From the NCBI RefSeq assembly GCF_000346465.2, contig NC_034009.1, forward strand, positions 28,927,664-28,991,663: a DNA stretch of 64,000 nucleotides, in the 5' to 3' direction. A model generated the notes under the pieces. It saw nothing but the letters and a program-made list of their open reading frames with translations, was not told the origin of the DNA and did not search any database. The position numbers and the translations under genes are program-made. This document shows, piece after piece, positions 1 through 10,181 of this stretch. The DNA is from Prunus persica. Its lineage: Eukaryota > Streptophyta > Magnoliopsida > Rosales > Rosaceae. Positions within the stretch are counted from its first letter, which is position 1. Every line of letters begins with the position of its first letter.

Positions 1-93
1 ATTATAGAGTGTGGGACCCATTGTATTGGTGGGCTCCACCTCTATTAGAGAGTTGGTACACAAGTTGGTATCTAAAGTTGGTCTCCCTAGCAT
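1..93 (-). mobile_element. MITE copy, truncated by the window edge
   Basis: Bases 51-93 are the exact reverse complement of 63958-64000 at the other end of the window (43 of 43 bases). The shared terminus reads ATGCTAGGGAGACC inward. The rest of this copy (1-50) has no partner because the second copy runs off the window. I take this as two copies of one MITE family in opposite orientation. The superfamily cannot be fixed because neither copy shows both ends. Confidence 0.6.
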
Positions 94-280
94 GACCCAT
101 AACTAAATGACTCAACTTAGTAAGAAATACAAAGAAGTTAGATTTGACATGACATGTTATTGTCAAACTTAATCATAAATTATTATTCTAATGCGTGCCA
201 CAAACTGAACATTTCCTTCGCCAAACAGGTTTAATAAATTAACAAATTAATCATTTTTCTTATGCAAAGCGATATTCTAA

Positions 281-1165
281 AGAGTGTTGTTATTTCAACC
301 CACCTGTCTTATTTCCCCATTCACTTATCTTCAAAATTTTAAAAACAAATTAACCCCTTTGTAAATTGACTTCTATATCCCTTAACTAATTGTTGACACA
401 TAAATACTCACTTTACTCTAAGCTGACACTGTTAAGTCAAAACAATAAAAGTAAAAATAAAAACAAAAAAATTAGAAGAAAAAAGGCCAACAAACAACCA
501 CCAGACCACCCACCCAGCACCACAAACCGACCTCCCCTCCTCACCTCACCACCAGCCACATATTCAACATTCTTCAAAACTTCAAAACCATGCAATCCCA
601 ATTCCACATATATATTCAACATTCTTCAAAACCACACAATCCCAACTTCATAAATTCAATATTTTAGAAAACCTCAAAAACCCAATTCTAAAAATTCTAC
701 TACTTTTTATAACGTAGCAGACCTAATTCCACAAATTCAATCATTTTCAAAACCCAACAAACCCAATTTCACAATTTCAATAATTTTCAAAACCCAACAA
801 GAGGGCCAACAACGAGAAGGAACACGCGCATAAAATCTTTGTAGCACTTGAGCATGTCAGGGTTTAGGGTTTAGGTACATCAAAGGTGGTTCATGTTAGG
901 TTTGGTGGAAGGTACATCACAGGTGGTTCTTTTTAGCTTTGGTGGAGTGCGCGGCGCTTGCTGAATTGAAAATTTTCATTATCTAAGTGTTTTTTTTTTG
1001 GACTCAACAATGTGAAGTTAGGGTTAAAAAGTTTTAAGTGAATATCTAATTGTCAATAATTAAAAGGTATTTTAGAAATAATGATGGGTAAAAATATAAA
1101 ATATTATTTTTTAAAATTTAAAAAGTGAGTGAAAAATAAGACAGAAGTAAAAATAACATCACTCA
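281..1165. mobile_element. Putative non-autonomous DNA transposon with ~35-bp terminal inverted repeats
   Basis: The left end (GAGTGTTGTTATTTCAACC, continuing CTGTCTTATTT) matches the reverse complement of the right end (GAGTGATGTTATTTTTAC, then CTGTCTTATTT) over about 35 bases with a few mismatches. No clear target-site duplication is seen. The interior is AT-rich, has no credible ORF, and holds degenerate repeats of a unit like TTCAAAACCCAA between about 560 and 800. Confidence 0.5.
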
Positions 1166-1640
1166 TTTAAAATTACTTTAATTTACACAAAACGGATATA
1201 CAAACTCGAATTAATGATAACTGGCACAGTAACTTGAACAATTAATGAAACCAAAAGTGCTTTCAAATACAAATGCTTAAACGGTCAACATCACGGTAAT
1301 GTGCCATGCGAAAGCTGTCAGTGTAAAGAAGACCGTACGATGTGTGAGGCTAATAAGTAACTAGTGAGCTACTAAATGAGCTCCACTAGAATACAAGAAA
1401 GATAAAATGTGGTTCCTAATACAGAGGGAAACGACGACACATTACACCCCAGCCAACCACAACTCGACAACACATCCTCAAAACCACTTGTACTCCCTGA
1501 AACCGCTTTTCCATCTCAACTCGTGCCATGTTAATTATAATCCTCATTTTCCATATCCTGCACACACTTTCTCAGACGCCTTCAGAGCTTTGGCTACAAG
1601 AAGAAAAAAAAAACAAAATTAATTCAGTTCAGTTCATTTC

Positions 1641-1652
1641 TTTATATATATA
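1641..1652 (+). promoter_or_regulatory. Probable TATA box of the AP1-like gene
   Basis: TTTATATATATAG lies about 150 bp before the ATG at 1800, followed by a pyrimidine-rich leader. The spacing fits a core promoter plus 5' UTR. The interval 1166-1640 shows no gene. Confidence 0.5.
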
Positions 1653-1799
1653 GGGTTTCAAGTTGTTGTCTTTCTTTTTTTGGGGCTAGGCTTGGATTTT
1701 GCTCTTGTTTGGGTTTTTTGGTGAAAGAAAAATTAAAGAGGCAGGAGGTGCAAGCAAAAGAGTGTAAAGTTTTAACTGAGAGAGATCGTAACTGTTATC

Positions 1800-4199
1800 A
1801 TGGGAAGGGGTAGGGTTCAGCTGAAGCGCATAGAGAACAAGATCAACAGACAGGTGACTTTTTCCAAAAGAAGAACTGGGTTGCTCAAGAAGGCTCATGA
1901 GATCTCTGTCTTGTGCGATGCTCAGGTTGCTCTGGTTGTCTTCTCCAACAAGGGCAAACTCTGTGAGTACGCCACGGATTCATGGTAAATATTATACATA
2001 TATATGATTTTCTTGATTTCTGTGGTTTTGTTTTCTTTGTCGGTAGGGTTTCACTGTATAACTATGTCCTGACTCCTGCTGGCTGATCAATTTGTCATCT
2101 GATTATGCTGGTTAGTTTATGTTTTTAAGATGTAGATCGTGCAAGGTAATTTGCAAATAGACGACAGCGTACTTGATTTGATGTAAAGTAGTACTCTAAG
2201 ATTATACGCTTTTGTTTCTTTTTTGGTCAAATTACTTCATGCGTACTTGTCTAAATTTGATCTCAAAATTATGTTAGTGAGCAAGTACTTGTATTTATTT
2301 TGGATCAGCGACGAGACTAAGCAAAAAAACCTGTTAACATATTTGTAATCAAATTTAAAAATAATTAGTAATAATTTAGCTGTAAAATTGTTTAAAATAA
2401 TAATTTAATTTAATTCACTTCACTTGAGAAACATAGTAATCTCGAACGAAGTTTTTGTTAGCAAAAAGTGAAAATGATGAGAAAAAAAAGGAGTGGAAGC
2501 AGCAGGAAATATATATATATATATATATATATATAGACCCCAAGAAAGCTCAAAGAAAAAAAAAGGGCATTAGCATAGACTAAAGTAAAATATTTACCAT
2601 TTGAGTGCATATAAGAAATTCTAATGAACATGACTTGAAAGTTCTTGAATGATATAATATATCCTTGATTATTAGTTAATTTGTTATAGAATATAAGTCC
2701 CACGTTGAAACTTTGACTAAATAAAATACACTATATAATGAGTGGTTTCACTACTAATATCACCGAGGCATTTTGCGATAAAAACCGACACCTATTGGTC
2801 ATTGTGGTTAAATTGGGCACAATATCAGTGTTGCTAATAGTGGACCGTTGGCCCGTCTCTATGAAATTTAACATAATTAACATTTTGATTTCATCTAGAT
2901 ACATACTAATTAGTTTGTACATTTTATATATCTTGATGCGCTGATCGTGTACAGCATGGATCAAATACTTGACCGCTACGAGAGATACTCTTACGCAGAA
3001 AGACAGCTAGTCGAACCCGATATTGAATCACAGGTACTTGCCTGAAACAAAACTCCGCGGATATTATTGTATCATGAGACTGCAGCCTTTTTAAATGATT
3101 GATATGGTCTCTTGGTAACGTTGTACGTTATACATATATATATATATCATGCGCAGTGTAACTGGACCTTCGAATATTCTAGACTAAAGGCTAAAGTTGA
3201 GCTTTTGCAAAGAAATCAGAGGTACTATTTAGTGCTCCAGTTACAGAAACATGCTCACTTTGTTTTCCTTTGCATGTTTTTATTAATTACTTGAACCTCT
3301 ATGGGCAGGCACTATTTGGGAGAAGATCTCGATTCGTTGACTCTGAAAGAGATCCAAAGTTTGGAGCACCAGCTCGAGACCGCTCTTAAACAAATTCGAT
3401 CAAGAAAAGTACTGAACTAACTAGCTGGAATCAGCCTCCTAATTCTACTTTTGAAACTAAACAAACACTTTAATATTTTCTTTCTACTGCAGAACCAACT
3501 CATGCATGAGTCCATCTCTGAGCTTCAGAGAAAGGTTAGGCCTGTTGTAGCATAAATTTTTGACTTGTAAAAATTGCAGCATCGAGTTAAACATGTTCGT
3601 ATGTTTTCTCTCATTCGCTGTGACAGGAAAGGGCGATGCAGGAGCAAAATAACTTGTTGGCAAAGAAGGTAAATTGCATGCACGCGACGCAAACTTCATG
3701 AACTTGATAGATAATCTTTTTAAATAAACTACCAGGTGCCACAATAAACTCGTCAAGATGTTATCTAGAGTTTGTGGTCTGGAGTTGTATATGTCTTTAA
3801 TTATTTTGCTTCTTTTTATTTTTATTTTTATGGTTTCTGTTTTCCTATGTACAATTTGTGAATAGATCAAGGAGAAGGAGAAGGCCGCAGCTGAGGAGGT
3901 TCATAACTGGGAGCAGCAAAACAATGGCCTCAACTTGCTTCCACAGCCGCTTCCATGTCTAAACATGGGGTGATTAATTTTCTAGGACCTATCTATCTTG
4001 AAATTAATGTTTTCATTTCTTTGTTAGTAAATACTTACATCTAAAATCATTCTAAGTTACATGGAAATATGTTATAAAACACCATATGATCATACGCAGG
4101 GGCACGCAGCAAGATGAATTCCTTCAGGTGAGGAGGAACCAGCTGGACCTTACTCTGGAACCATTATATTCATGCAACCTCGGATGCTTTGCTGCTTGA
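1800..4199 (+). CDS. AP1: APETALA1-type MIKC MADS-box transcription factor
   Basis: Eight exons join to 238 codons plus stop: 1800-1984, 2955-3033, 3157-3221, 3309-3408, 3493-3534, 3627-3668, 3866-3969 and 4100-4199. All introns are GT-AG, and the 42-bp exons 5 and 6 are typical of MIKC genes. The MADS domain is residues 1-60 (start [20 protein letters not shown]), followed by the I region, a K domain of heptad repeats (about 90-175) and a C-terminal domain. The protein ends CNLGCFAA, the euAP1 terminus with a CaaX prenylation box (CFAA), which separates it from FRUITFULL paralogues. Known role of the family: nuclear factor for floral meristem and sepal/petal identity, binding CArG boxes as dimers or tetramers with SEPALLATA proteins. 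Odd: residue 42 is Q where AP1 proteins normally have E (DAEV), and residue 55 is C where GKLFEY is usual. The length matches family members (about 240 aa). Confidence 0.93.
2508..2536. repeat. (AT)n microsatellite in AP1 intron 1
   Basis: An uninterrupted run of about 14 AT dinucleotides lies inside the long first intron (1985-2954). Intron 1 also holds an AT-rich segment near 2330-2420. Confidence 0.85.
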
Positions 4200-4945
4200 T
4201 CATCAATCAGTACAAAAAGAACAAAACAAAACTACATATGTTGGTTTGGTTGTGTATTAAATTTCTGGTTTCTTGGTAAATTTGAACCTAGACTTTGCTA
4301 AGGTATGTGGTCGCAATCCAATCATTGACAGACTATCAAACAATGCCAATGAGGATTTCAACTTTAAAACTGTTCTATTTATTGATGCCATAATTGTTGA
4401 GTAAATATATGTATGCTATAAACTCTATATGACTGCCTTTTTGTCTAATTTACACCCAAAAAAAAAAAATCAGAAATCGGAAAAAATTGAATGGTAAATA
4501 AAGTTAGGTTATAGAAAATGTTTGAATATAAGACACTGGTTATGCACAAGAAAAGGAAATGGAAATATCATGTGAATGGACTTCCTATATAAGAGGAAGG
4601 TTAACAGCTAGAATAACATTGATCTCATTTGGAAAATTAATTTAAGCCGGAAAGTTATAGAATACTTACAGAGCCTCGATCTTTCGAGAAGAAAGATTTT
4701 CAAAAGAGGAATGAAAGAATTGATATAAATCTAAGGTATCTAACATATCGATTATGAGCCTTTCGTGCATCTACTTCTTAGAGTTTAGATTGCTTAAACT
4801 CTTCCACACACATATATATATATATACTTCAGTTGGTCGCTGCTCTTCACTCTTCAGTGATCATTGCATTCTAGACATTTTGGTTAAGTCTCAAGACGAT
4901 TCATCAAATAGCATCACCTAAAAAAATCAATTTGAAGACAGTCAG

Positions 4946-5265
4946 GGCCTGTTTAGTATTCAACTTGAATCCAACATTTTAAACTCAAAAAACAAAGAAA
5001 ACATGTTTGGTAGCTCTATTTTTTAAAACTCAAACTCAAGAACAACTGAAAAACACCCCAATTATTAAAAACAAAAAATATCTGTTTTTTCAGTTTTTTT
5101 TTCTCTAACAACCCACAAGTTCTCAAATTTTTAAGATTTGAAAATAATTTTTAAGTTGCATACCAAACAAGTTTTTGAATCTTAAAAATAGATTTAAGAA
5201 CTCCTTGTTTTTAAGAAAAATCAAAATTTTTGAGTTCCCTATTTGAATAAGATTCCAAACGCCCC
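4946..5265. mobile_element. Tourist/Harbinger-like MITE
   Basis: A 320-bp element starts GGGCCTGTTTAGTATTC. The reverse complement of its right end reads GGGGCGTTTGGAATC. It is flanked by the 3-bp direct repeat TCA (4943-4945 and 5266-5268), as expected for PIF/Harbinger elements. The interior is AT-rich with no ORF. It lies between the 3' end of the AP1 gene and the 3' end of the RING gene. The interval 4200-4942 shows no gene, only AP1 3' flank and an (AT)n run near 4812. Confidence 0.7.
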
Positions 5266-5438
5266 TCAAATTCCATATGAAGTTACAAATCCAGCTCTTA
5301 CATGCACCTCACTCTTTTGTGAGGAAGCACGATTGAAACTTTTCTCCGTAGATTGAAAAAAAAAAGAGTTGCAAAAGAAGTTGGGGGACAGTTTGGATTA
5401 GTTTATGTAAAAATTCAAACACCAAAAAAAGATATTTG

Positions 5439-6147
5439 TTATCTATACAAGTTATTAGAGTTATGGAAGAAATTGATTACCCGGCTGCAAATAGGACAGT
5501 TTTGGCTTCTCTCCATCCATTCATATATACAAGCAAGGTGGTAGTGGTGAGAACACTGCATGGTTGTCTTAGGATTTTCAGGTGTGTATTCTGCAGGCAT
5601 TACAAAAACAGAGGTGCCAAGTTTTTACCACCAAACAAATAAGAAGATAAATATAATAGATTTGCCATATGGCACCAGATATTTAGAAAATAATAATCAC
5701 CTTCAAAACATGTGGGGCATTCATCCTCATGTTCTATTGAATTTGAATCATGTAAATAAACAAGTTCTTGGGCTCTTTTTCCAGATGGTGTAATCTCATT
5801 GGGTGCTGTAGACTCATTGGGTGCTGTAGACGAGGCTGGTGCAGCCTGATCAGTAGATGGATTGACTGAATCTTTTCTCCCATTCTTGATTGAGGCTGCA
5901 AATTCCTTTATCTAAACATTTAATGATGGATGATCATGATCAGAAATTGATTAGAAGCAAGTAAAGCCCAAAAAATAAAAAATAAAATAAAAACAGAACC
6001 AAAGAATTTGGTATACTACTTGTAATGGAAAACCCAGAAACATACTTTGTTGCACAAGTTAGGGATGAAGCCAACATCATTATTATCATTATTATTGGCA
6101 TTGTGAATGTCATCTTGTACATGGAAGCAACAACAAACAGAACCCAT
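5439..6147 (-). CDS. Small RING-H2 E3 ubiquitin ligase (At3g02290-like family)
   Basis: Three minus-strand exons join in frame to 154 aa: 6147-6046, 5911-5701 and 5590-5439. Introns are 134 and 110 bp; donors are GTATGT and GTGATT, acceptors TTTAG and TGCAG. The start MGSVCCC gives a glycine-2 and a cysteine cluster that suggest myristoylation and palmitoylation, hence membrane attachment. The C-terminal RING-H2 ligands are C99, C102, C117, H119, H122, C125, C136 and C139. They sit within CPTCFEEYTPENPK and IYEWMERSQNCPIC, the pattern of the At3g02290/RHB1A-type ligases, which pass ubiquitin from an E2 to substrate. A GAA codon split across exons 2 and 3 restores the conserved EEY, which supports the splicing. 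The middle carries a short repeat (STAPNE twice). The protein is shorter than typical family members (about 220-250 aa), so an exon may be missing, or this may be a shortened paralogue. Confidence 0.75.
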
Positions 6148-6745
6148 GACACAGCTTGATCAGTTTTTTGCTTCCTTCAAGCTTAACCGGTCCTCCCCTG
6201 CCTTGCCTGCAGTGATCATAACAAAACCAAAAATATCTAAATATTTTAAGAGGCATAAAATAAAAGAACCAAATCCAATATGAAAAAACAGGCTTGCTGA
6301 AGTTGCAGAGAGAATATAGAAGAAAGCATACTTGATAGATAGATACTCAATGGTGACGCTTCCTTCCTTCTTCCCATAAACTCCCAAACAAACCAAAACT
6401 GAAAACAAATATAAAGAAGCGGTAATTCAAGTCCTAAAGCCGTGTTATGTGCATAATCCTACTTGTGTAAGGATACTGGTTTCCGCATACAATCAGTAAT
6501 TCAGAACTGGAAAGGTAAAGATTACGTGTGGGCCATTGTTTGTGGGCCTTTTCCAATTTTTTGGATTTTGGGTCGGGCCGAAGCCAATTTGGATTAGGCT
6601 GAGTTTTGAACCGACTCAACCTAAAGTTTGGAACAAAGTTTTTGTGTGTGTATTCTATTTAAATGAGGGTCAAGCGTAAAGCATCCCCTTGTCTAGGGTT
6701 TATTTTCTGTTTCTTAACATACAGTTTCTCTCTTGTTCCCTGGCT
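6148..6745. promoter_or_regulatory. Divergent promoter region between the RING and F-box genes
   Basis: No gene is seen. On the minus strand there is a probable 5' UTR intron acceptor (CACTGCAG at about 6210) upstream of the RING start. On the plus strand a TATA-like CTATTTAAATG at about 6655 precedes the F-box leader. The block 6355-6600 recurs at about 9180-9340. Confidence 0.4.
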
Positions 6746-6753
6746 CTCGAGGT

Positions 6754-7655
6754 CAGGGGCGGATCCACCATGGGGTCAATGGGGTCAAACGACCCCATGG
6801 CAGATCTGGAGTTTAGTGGTAGGGACTGGTTTTTGCCCTTGGCAGCCATGGAAGTGACCCCATGGAGAAGAAGAAGAAGCTTCGGTGGTGGCAGCTGGAG
6901 CAAGAAGAAAGAGAGAGAGGGAAGAGAGATGGAGCAGACGGAGGACAGAGAAGAAAGAAAAGAAGAAGAGAGGAAGAAGGAAAAAGAATAAAAACAGAGA
7001 GGGGAAAAAGGAAGAAGGAAAAAGAAAAAAGAAAGAGGGAGACGGGAGGAGGGAGAGAGAGAGAAAGAGGAAAAAAGAATAAAAAAGAGAGAGAGGGGAA
7101 AATATAATAAAAAAGAGAGAGGGGAAATATAATAAATATTTTTTTCTTTTTTTTTTCTTTGTTTCCTTTCAAACCCTTCTAAATATTTCAACAATATTAA
7201 TAATAATTCCATCATTTTTTCTATTTCAAATGTCGTATAATAACAAAAAGTTCTAAATATGAAGAAGAAAATATATTGAAAAAAGATTGCTTATATAAAA
7301 TAAAAATATAACAACAAGGGCTTATAATTTATCCACACAAAAAAAAAAAAGAAAAAAAAAGCCACTCCTGTGGGTCACCTCTAGTTTTCAGTTCGTACAA
7401 TCTATTGTTCAAGCCTAAAAATATACAAAAACAACCAAAATCCACAAAAACTCACCAAATTTTCTTAATACATTTGTACTTAAGGTAAATTTAGCCCGCC
7501 CGATTTGCAATTCCTGGGTCCGTCCCTGTCCACCACCAATATCTCATCCCTTGACATCGCCGCCAAGGGTGCTAGCTGCCGTTCACCAACAGTCGTCTCC
7601 GTCGCCGTCACTATTTTTGTGACCCCACGAGTGACAATTCCTGCATCCGCCACTG
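6754..7655. mobile_element. Non-autonomous hAT element in the F-box leader
   Basis: The left end CAGGGGCGGATCCA and the reverse complement of the right end CAGTGGCGGATGCAGG form TIRs of the CAG(N)GGCGGA type. Perfect 8-bp target-site duplications CTCGAGGT lie at 6746-6753 and 7656-7663, the hAT hallmark. The 902-bp interior holds a long purine-rich tract (about 6860-7120) and no transposase. It separates a plausible TATA/TSS region (about 6655) from the ATG at 7713. Confidence 0.88.
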
Positions 7656-7712
7656 CTCGAGGTTAAACGTTTAATTTGAAGACTTGTTGGTTTCGAGGTC
7701 GGAGGTCTTTCA

Positions 7713-8945
7713 ATGGCCATAAAATGTGGTGCAACGAACCCGGAACTTGCAGACGAAATCATATTCTCTCATATACTCCCACGGCTACCAGCAGAGGATC
7801 TGATGCGATGCAAGTGCGTATGCAAGTCTTGGTCCTCCCTCATCCGCAGCCCTTCCTTTGTCGCCTGCTTCCACGACTTTCACAGCAATGACACCACTAA
7901 CTTTTTTTTCAGACGGATAAGCGAGTTCTTCTCGTCAAAAATAGAGCAACAAGGGACTGTTCCAACACCCGGCGCCGAAATTTTCCAATTTCCGAATGAT
8001 TATTTTACTGATGTGCAGAGTGTCCATGGCTTGGTTTGTGCATCCTCTCACTCCAACTCTGTTTTCATACTTAACCCTACCACCCGAGAGTCCATCCAAC
8101 TTCCCCATTCCCGTGTAATAGAAACCCGCACGCCTTCGGTTACATATCGCTTCGGGTACATTCCAAGTACCAACGAGTATAAGGTTCTCCAGATCCTCTC
8201 CTTTCGTCTAGACATTGATGGAAAATGGGATCTTCAGTTTAACACATTGACACTAGGTAGGGATTATTGGTGGAGGCCATTGCAGGTAGATCCTCGCCAT
8301 CTTCCTTTTGATGCTCTAGCTTATGCCTTTGACTCTTATAATAATATACTTAGACATAGTGGAAGTGTGTGCCTCAATGGGGCCGTCCATTGGATATACG
8401 AGAAGAAGAAATTGATAGTCGCATTTGACTTTAGAGAGGAGACATTCAAAGCGATCCCACTACCTGAAGATTATGATAAAGAGATTGCTGATTATTTTGA
8501 TCAAGATGCCAATCATTATATAGGTGATGGTAATCCTGATGCTTATTGCCATCCAAGTATGGTTAAGGTAGGGGGATGCGTGGGTGTGATTGTTGACATG
8601 TCATGGAAACGGGACAAGATCATGTTATGGACTTTGAAGGACTATCATAACCATGTGTGGGTTAAGGAGACCATTAGCTTGGCATCAGAGCCAAGTTATC
8701 TTGATTGTCCGCGCTACGTTGATGCTTTGGGTACAGTCCACACTGGTGAGTTTGCGCTGGTGCACTATTTTGTTGGACTTACTCCAGGATATGGTGACGG
8801 TCCACCCAGAGTGCTTCTTTATGATATGAAGAGCAAACAATATAGAATAATTGATTTTGTTTTTCCGGAAGATGATGATTGGCGAGATGAGCCTCCAATT
8901 AAGTTAATTACTAATTATGATGATAGCATTGTCCCCTTAAAATGA
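7713..8945 (+). CDS. F-box protein with F-box-associated (FBA) domain
   Basis: A single uninterrupted ORF of 410 codons. The F-box is at residues about 9-50 (IFSHILPRLPAEDLMRCKC, then VCKSW and the LIRSP turn). It is followed by an FBA/kelch-like region with the typical FILNPTTRES segment (about residues 117-126) and a FGYIPSTNEYKV motif. Known role of the family: substrate-recognition subunit of SCF ubiquitin ligases, docking to SKP1 through the F-box. CPR1 and At3g23880-type proteins are relatives; the substrate cannot be read from the sequence. The ATG at 7713 is chosen because it places the F-box at the N-terminus. The hAT element ends 57 bp upstream, so transcription may now initiate within or before the transposon. 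Confidence 0.88.
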   Translation: MAIKCGATNPELADEIIFSHILPRLPAEDLMRCKCVCKSWSSLIRSPSFVACFHDFHSNDTTNFFFRRISEFFSSKIEQQGTVPTPGAEIFQFPNDYFTDVQSVHGLVCASSHSNSVFILNPTTRESIQLPHSRVIETRTPSVTYRFGYIPSTNEYKVLQILSFRLDIDGKWDLQFNTLTLGRDYWWRPLQVDPRHLPFDALAYAFDSYNNILRHSGSVCLNGAVHWIYEKKKLIVAFDFREETFKAIPLPEDYDKEIADYFDQDANHYIGDGNPDAYCHPSMVKVGGCVGVIVDMSWKRDKIMLWTLKDYHNHVWVKETISLASEPSYLDCPRYVDALGTVHTGEFALVHYFVGLTPGYGDGPPRVLLYDMKSKQYRIIDFVFPEDDDWRDEPPIKLITNYDDSIVPLK

Positions 8946-9179
8946 GAGAGATTACCTTATATACCCATGTTCTATTTGCCGTCATCTATTAGCAAATTTC
9001 ACTGTATTTTGCTGATTGCTTTTTTTCTTTTTCTTTTTCTTTTAAGGGTAATAAGATTAATCTTTCTTTCTGGGGCACTCTATTTTTCTATTAATACAGT
9101 ATAGCAATTCTCGTCTGTGTATTGGAATTTGGATAGTATATATATTTTGAGACTAGTTTCTTGTTCCTAACCTAACAAC

Positions 9180-9343
9180 CAATGCCGATGCTTCCTTCCT
9201 TCTTCCCATAAAATCCCAAACAGACCAAAACAGAAAACAAAAATGAAGAAGCGGCCGGTAAAGAGTAGAAAAGCAAAACTCAAGTCCTAAAGCCATTGTT
9301 TGTGGGCCTTTTGCAACTTTTTGGATTTTGGGTCGGGACCAAC
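9180..9343. repeat. Partial duplicate of the 5' region of the RING gene
   Basis: The stretch GCTTCCTTCCTTCTTCCCAT, then CAAGTCCTAAAGCC and GTGGGCCTTTT, followed by TTGGATTTTGGGTCGGG, repeats in the same order as at about 6355-6580, upstream of the RING gene. The two blocks flank the F-box gene in direct orientation. A hAT MITE interrupts the right copy at 9344. Confidence 0.65.
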
Positions 9344-9903
9344 TAGGGGTGGGCATCGGGACCGGAAAACCGGAACACCGAACCGAACCGGTGAAAAAAA
9401 CCCGAAAAAAAACCGGTTGACCAAAAAAGTCAACAAACCGGACCGAACCGGTTCCAACCGGTTCCGGTTTTGGTTTTACATCTCTCCGCACCGAACCGGA
9501 CCGGACCGAACCGGACCGGACCGAACCGGACCGGTCATATATTTTATATTTATATTTTTACAAAATTTTAAAATCTAATGCCATTTTTTAACTTCTATAA
9601 TCACTAATTTTCCAAGTTCAACTTTAAAAAATTTCTAAATGTATGAATTGGATTATTTGTTCATTTTTAAGCTAAAAAAATAAGTTATTTATTATAATTT
9701 TTTTATTAAAAAAATTTAAAAAAAATAATAAATTAATAATCCGGTTCAAAACCGGAACCGGTCAGAACCGGACCGGAACCGGTTAGAACCGAACCGGCCG
9801 GTTTTCGAAATTTTTTTTGCCTAAACCGGACCGAACCGGACCGGTTAAATAATACCGATTTCGGTTCCGGTTTGAGGTGAGAACCGGACCGCGCCCACCC
9901 CTA
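9344..9903. mobile_element. hAT MITE with CCGG-rich arms
   Basis: The TIRs are TAGGGGTGGGC at the left and its exact complement GCCCACCCCTA at the right. A perfect 8-bp TSD GGACCAAC lies at 9336-9343 and 9904-9911. Both arms are dense in the unit ACCGGA/AACCGG (about 9360-9535 and 9740-9890), and the centre is very AT-rich. There is no real ORF. Confidence 0.88.
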
Positions 9904-9911
9904 GGACCAAC

Positions 9912-10130
9912 CCAATTGAGTGTGCGGCCCAAATGTACAACTGTATTCAATTAAAAATTTTAAGTAATCAATAAAAGTTTGATGACATTTAATTAGGATT
10001 TTTAAAAGATAACAAAAAGTACTGTGGTGTATTGTGTAAAAATAAAAAAAAAAAATCATAAGAGAGACAATAAAGGGTCCACATCACAACACACTCCCCA
10101 TTTTTCCTCCTCTTTTTTTTTTTTTTCTTT

Positions 10131-10181
<51 letters not shown>

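Noticed and set aside
858..880. Telomere-like AGGGTTTAGGGTTTAGG
   Set aside because: Only two units inside a transposon-like interval; not an interstitial telomere array.
6700..7215. Long minus-strand and plus-strand ORFs over the purine-rich tract
   Set aside because: They are low-complexity Glu/Lys/Arg or Phe/Ser/Leu translations of a (GAGA)n-like tract inside the hAT element.
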